A stretch of DNA of 64,000 nt, from NCBI GenBank assembly GCA_900540895.1, contig UQHV01000012.1, positions 1-64,000 of the forward strand. Direction: 5' to 3'. Shown here piece by piece: positions 62,631 through 64,000 of the stretch. The position numbers and the translations under genes were made by a program. The notes beneath the pieces were generated by a model, which worked only from the letters and a program-made list of their open reading frames with translations, did no database searches and was not told the DNA's origin. This stretch comes from an uncultured Collinsella sp. Its GTDB lineage: Bacteria; Actinomycetota; Coriobacteriia; Coriobacteriales; Coriobacteriaceae. Within the stretch, counting starts at the first letter, position 1. The number at the start of each line of letters is the position of its first letter.

Positions 62631-63620
62631 CTATGCTTGAGCGGCCAGTTCGGCCTTAGCTTTCTTCAACATGGCGTCGAGATCCTCGGAGGCATCCGAA
62701 GGAACCTTGCGGACCTCGAACTTGACGCCCTTGGCCTTGAGGGCCTCGAGGGTCTTAACGTCGTCATCGCCCATAGCGACGGCGTTGGTGACGACGACCT
62801 TGCCCTTGGAGTGAGCCATGGAACCGATGTTGACTTCCTTGATGTCGACGCCGGCCTCGATGGCCTTGAGCAGATCCTGCGGGTTCTCGAAGAGCAGCAT
62901 GGCCTTGGTGTCACCAAAGCGCGTGTCCTTGACGACCTCGGCCATCTTCTTGATGGGAACGACGTTGGCATGGACTCCCGGAGGGGCAGCCTGCTCGATC
63001 ATGGTCTTGCGGAGCTCGTCGTGAGCAACGCCGTCGGAAACCACGATGATGCGGTTGGGGTTGATCTGCTTGGTCCACGTGGTGGCCACCTGACCATGCA
63101 GCAGACGGGTGTCGATACGGACGTGGGCAATCTTGATGTGTCCGTCGCCGATGACCGTTCCCGGAGGGATGGCGCCTGCAGGAGCAGCGGCGGCCGCAGC
63201 CGGCTTCTTCTCCTCGGGCTCCAGAGACTCGGGCTTGACGCGCACGCCAGCCTTAGCCTCAGTCACGAGATGTTTTGCGATCGCATGTGCAGTGTTCTTT
63301 GCGTCAAAGCGCTGCGAATATGCCTCGATGAGCATAGGCAGGTTGACACCGGTGACGATAGCCCAGGAATCGTGGCCCTCGATGAGCCCGCTGATCTGGT
63401 TGAACGGCGTGCCGCCCCACAGATCAACGAGGAAGAGTACCTGCTCCTGGTCGTCGAAGGAAGCGACTGCTTCCTCGACCTTAGCACGGAAGTCGTCGGG
63501 GCCCATGCTCGGCTCGAGCGAGACCACGGCCACAGACGGCTGATCGCCAAAGACCATCGAGCCCGTCTGCTTGATTCCAGCTGCCAAGTCCCCGTGGCTA
63601 GCAAGAACAATACTTACCAT
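62631..63620 (-). CDS. manX: Mannose-class PTS fused component IIAB
   Basis: A 329-aa cytosolic phosphocarrier. The IIA domain at about 1-130 has its phosphohistidine in VLASHGDLAAG and FLVDLWGGTPFN. An Ala/Pro/Glu linker covers about 135-160. The IIB domain begins IKIAHVRIDTRLLHGQVATT, whose H accepts phosphate and passes it to the sugar. Fusion of A and B is usual for the class. AAGGAGG lies seven bases before the ATG at 63620; a GTG three bases earlier is less well placed. First gene of the operon. Confidence 0.95.
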   Translation of the reverse strand: MVSIVLASHGDLAAGIKQTGSMVFGDQPSVAVVSLEPSMGPDDFRAKVEEAVASFDDQEQVLFLVDLWGGTPFNQISGLIEGHDSWAIVTGVNLPMLIEAYSQRFDAKNTAHAIAKHLVTEAKAGVRVKPESLEPEEKKPAAAAAAPAGAIPPGTVIGDGHIKIAHVRIDTRLLHGQVATTWTKQINPNRIIVVSDGVAHDELRKTMIEQAAPPGVHANVVPIKKMAEVVKDTRFGDTKAMLLFENPQDLLKAIEAGVDIKEVNIGSMAHSKGKVVVTNAVAMGDDDVKTLEALKAKGVKFEVRKVPSDASEDLDAMLKKAKAELAAQA

Positions 63621-63947
63621 CACATAACCTCCTTTTTGTCTACGTAATTCCTACACGACATGAAAGGAGTATACCTGTTTGGTTTGTGGAATTATAGCTA
63701 AATCCGCAAAAGGTTGGATTATTTGTTTAAATGTCTAAGTTTGTTACAAGTTGGTTACGTTGCTGCTTTTCGACTCATTGCCCGCCAAAGCGTCGCTCAT
63801 CAAGCCATGTACTTTACAGATACAAGCAGGCTGTTCATTAATAACGATTTTAAGCAAGTGCGAATGTACTTGTACTACTGCTATTTTGTTTAAACAGACA
63901 TGACTTGACTATTTGTATGACTTATGCACTACGAAACTACTCAAAAA
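63621..63947 (-). promoter_or_regulatory. Upstream region of the mannose PTS operon
   Basis: On the minus strand a perfect TATAAT (63691-63696) and a second TATACT (63668-63673) are candidate -10 boxes. No consensus -35 accompanies either, suggesting activator dependence. No clear sigma-54 -24/-12 signature was found. The AT-rich 63800-63947 stretch has no gene. Confidence 0.5.
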
Positions 63948-64000
63948 AGTTGCGGTGGAATAGTTCTTGTTTAAGAGCCAGAAGGCTGGATTTAGGAACT
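63948..64000 (+). repeat. Dispersed inverted repeat, copy 3 (cut by window end)
   Basis: AGTTGCGGTGGAATAGTTC begins at 63948, the same 5' arm as copy 2, followed by a third distinct apex (AGCC-AGAA-GGCT). The complementary arm starts with GGAACT at 63995 and runs off the window. Confidence 0.8.

Overview
The window looks like chromosome of a Collinsella-type gut actinobacterium (Coriobacteriia). The coding is GC-rich. There is an actinobacterial fhaA-fhaB-PP2C-rodA/pbpA-pknB cluster, a single-polypeptide pyruvate:ferredoxin oxidoreductase, carbamate kinase, LytTR two-component systems, a mannose-class PTS and an LAxTG-type sorting signal. The organism assignment comes from gene content and style, not from a database search.

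Layout. 1-9 kb (mostly minus strand): YfcE-like phosphoesterase; an operon of family-2 glycosyltransferase, LytS-like kinase and LytTR regulator; a UMF1-type MFS transporter; a zinc-dependent phospholipase-C-like protein; a second LytS/LytTR pair. 9-19 kb: amidohydrolase with APC permease, a C39-like exported protein, carbamate kinase, and PFOR (nifJ). 19-24 kb: a membrane-anchored protein / Ser-Thr kinase / FHA operon, then ybaB-recR. 24-28 kb: dnaX and small membrane proteins. 28-38.5 kb: the Ser/Thr phosphorylation and cell-wall cluster, in which RodA (SEDS) and a class B PBP are fused into one protein. 39-44 kb: a fructoselysine-type operon (frlD, frlB, frlC, a YfcC-family transporter broken by one frameshift) behind a promoter flanked by repeated operator-like sites, with its GntR/UTRA regulator. 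44.3-46.6 kb: gene remnants and a twice-frameshifted Fe-alcohol dehydrogenase.

46,696-60,062 is an integrative mobilizable element. It is bounded by a 48-bp direct repeat that duplicates the 3' half of tRNA-Arg(CCT). It has a tyrosine integrase next to the left repeat, an excisionase-like protein, relaxase plus MobC with a palindromic oriT carrying a MOBP-like nic motif, and no visible type IV secretion genes. Its cargo is three overlapping metallophosphoesterase genes, a 41-aa membrane peptide whose 3' end is overlapped by a predicted antisense small RNA (a candidate type I toxin-antitoxin pair), a lipoprotein, a 1122-aa LAQTG-anchored coiled-coil/CAP surface protein and an XRE regulator behind an 11-bp inverted repeat. 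60-64 kb: intact tRNA-Arg, DUF956 and the manXYZ-type PTS operon.

Three copies of a dispersed inverted repeat (conserved outer stem, different apical hairpin in each) occur at 5.7, 19.2 and 63.9 kb. Several genes carry an intrinsic-terminator-like hairpin abutting their ribosome binding site, suggesting leader attenuation.
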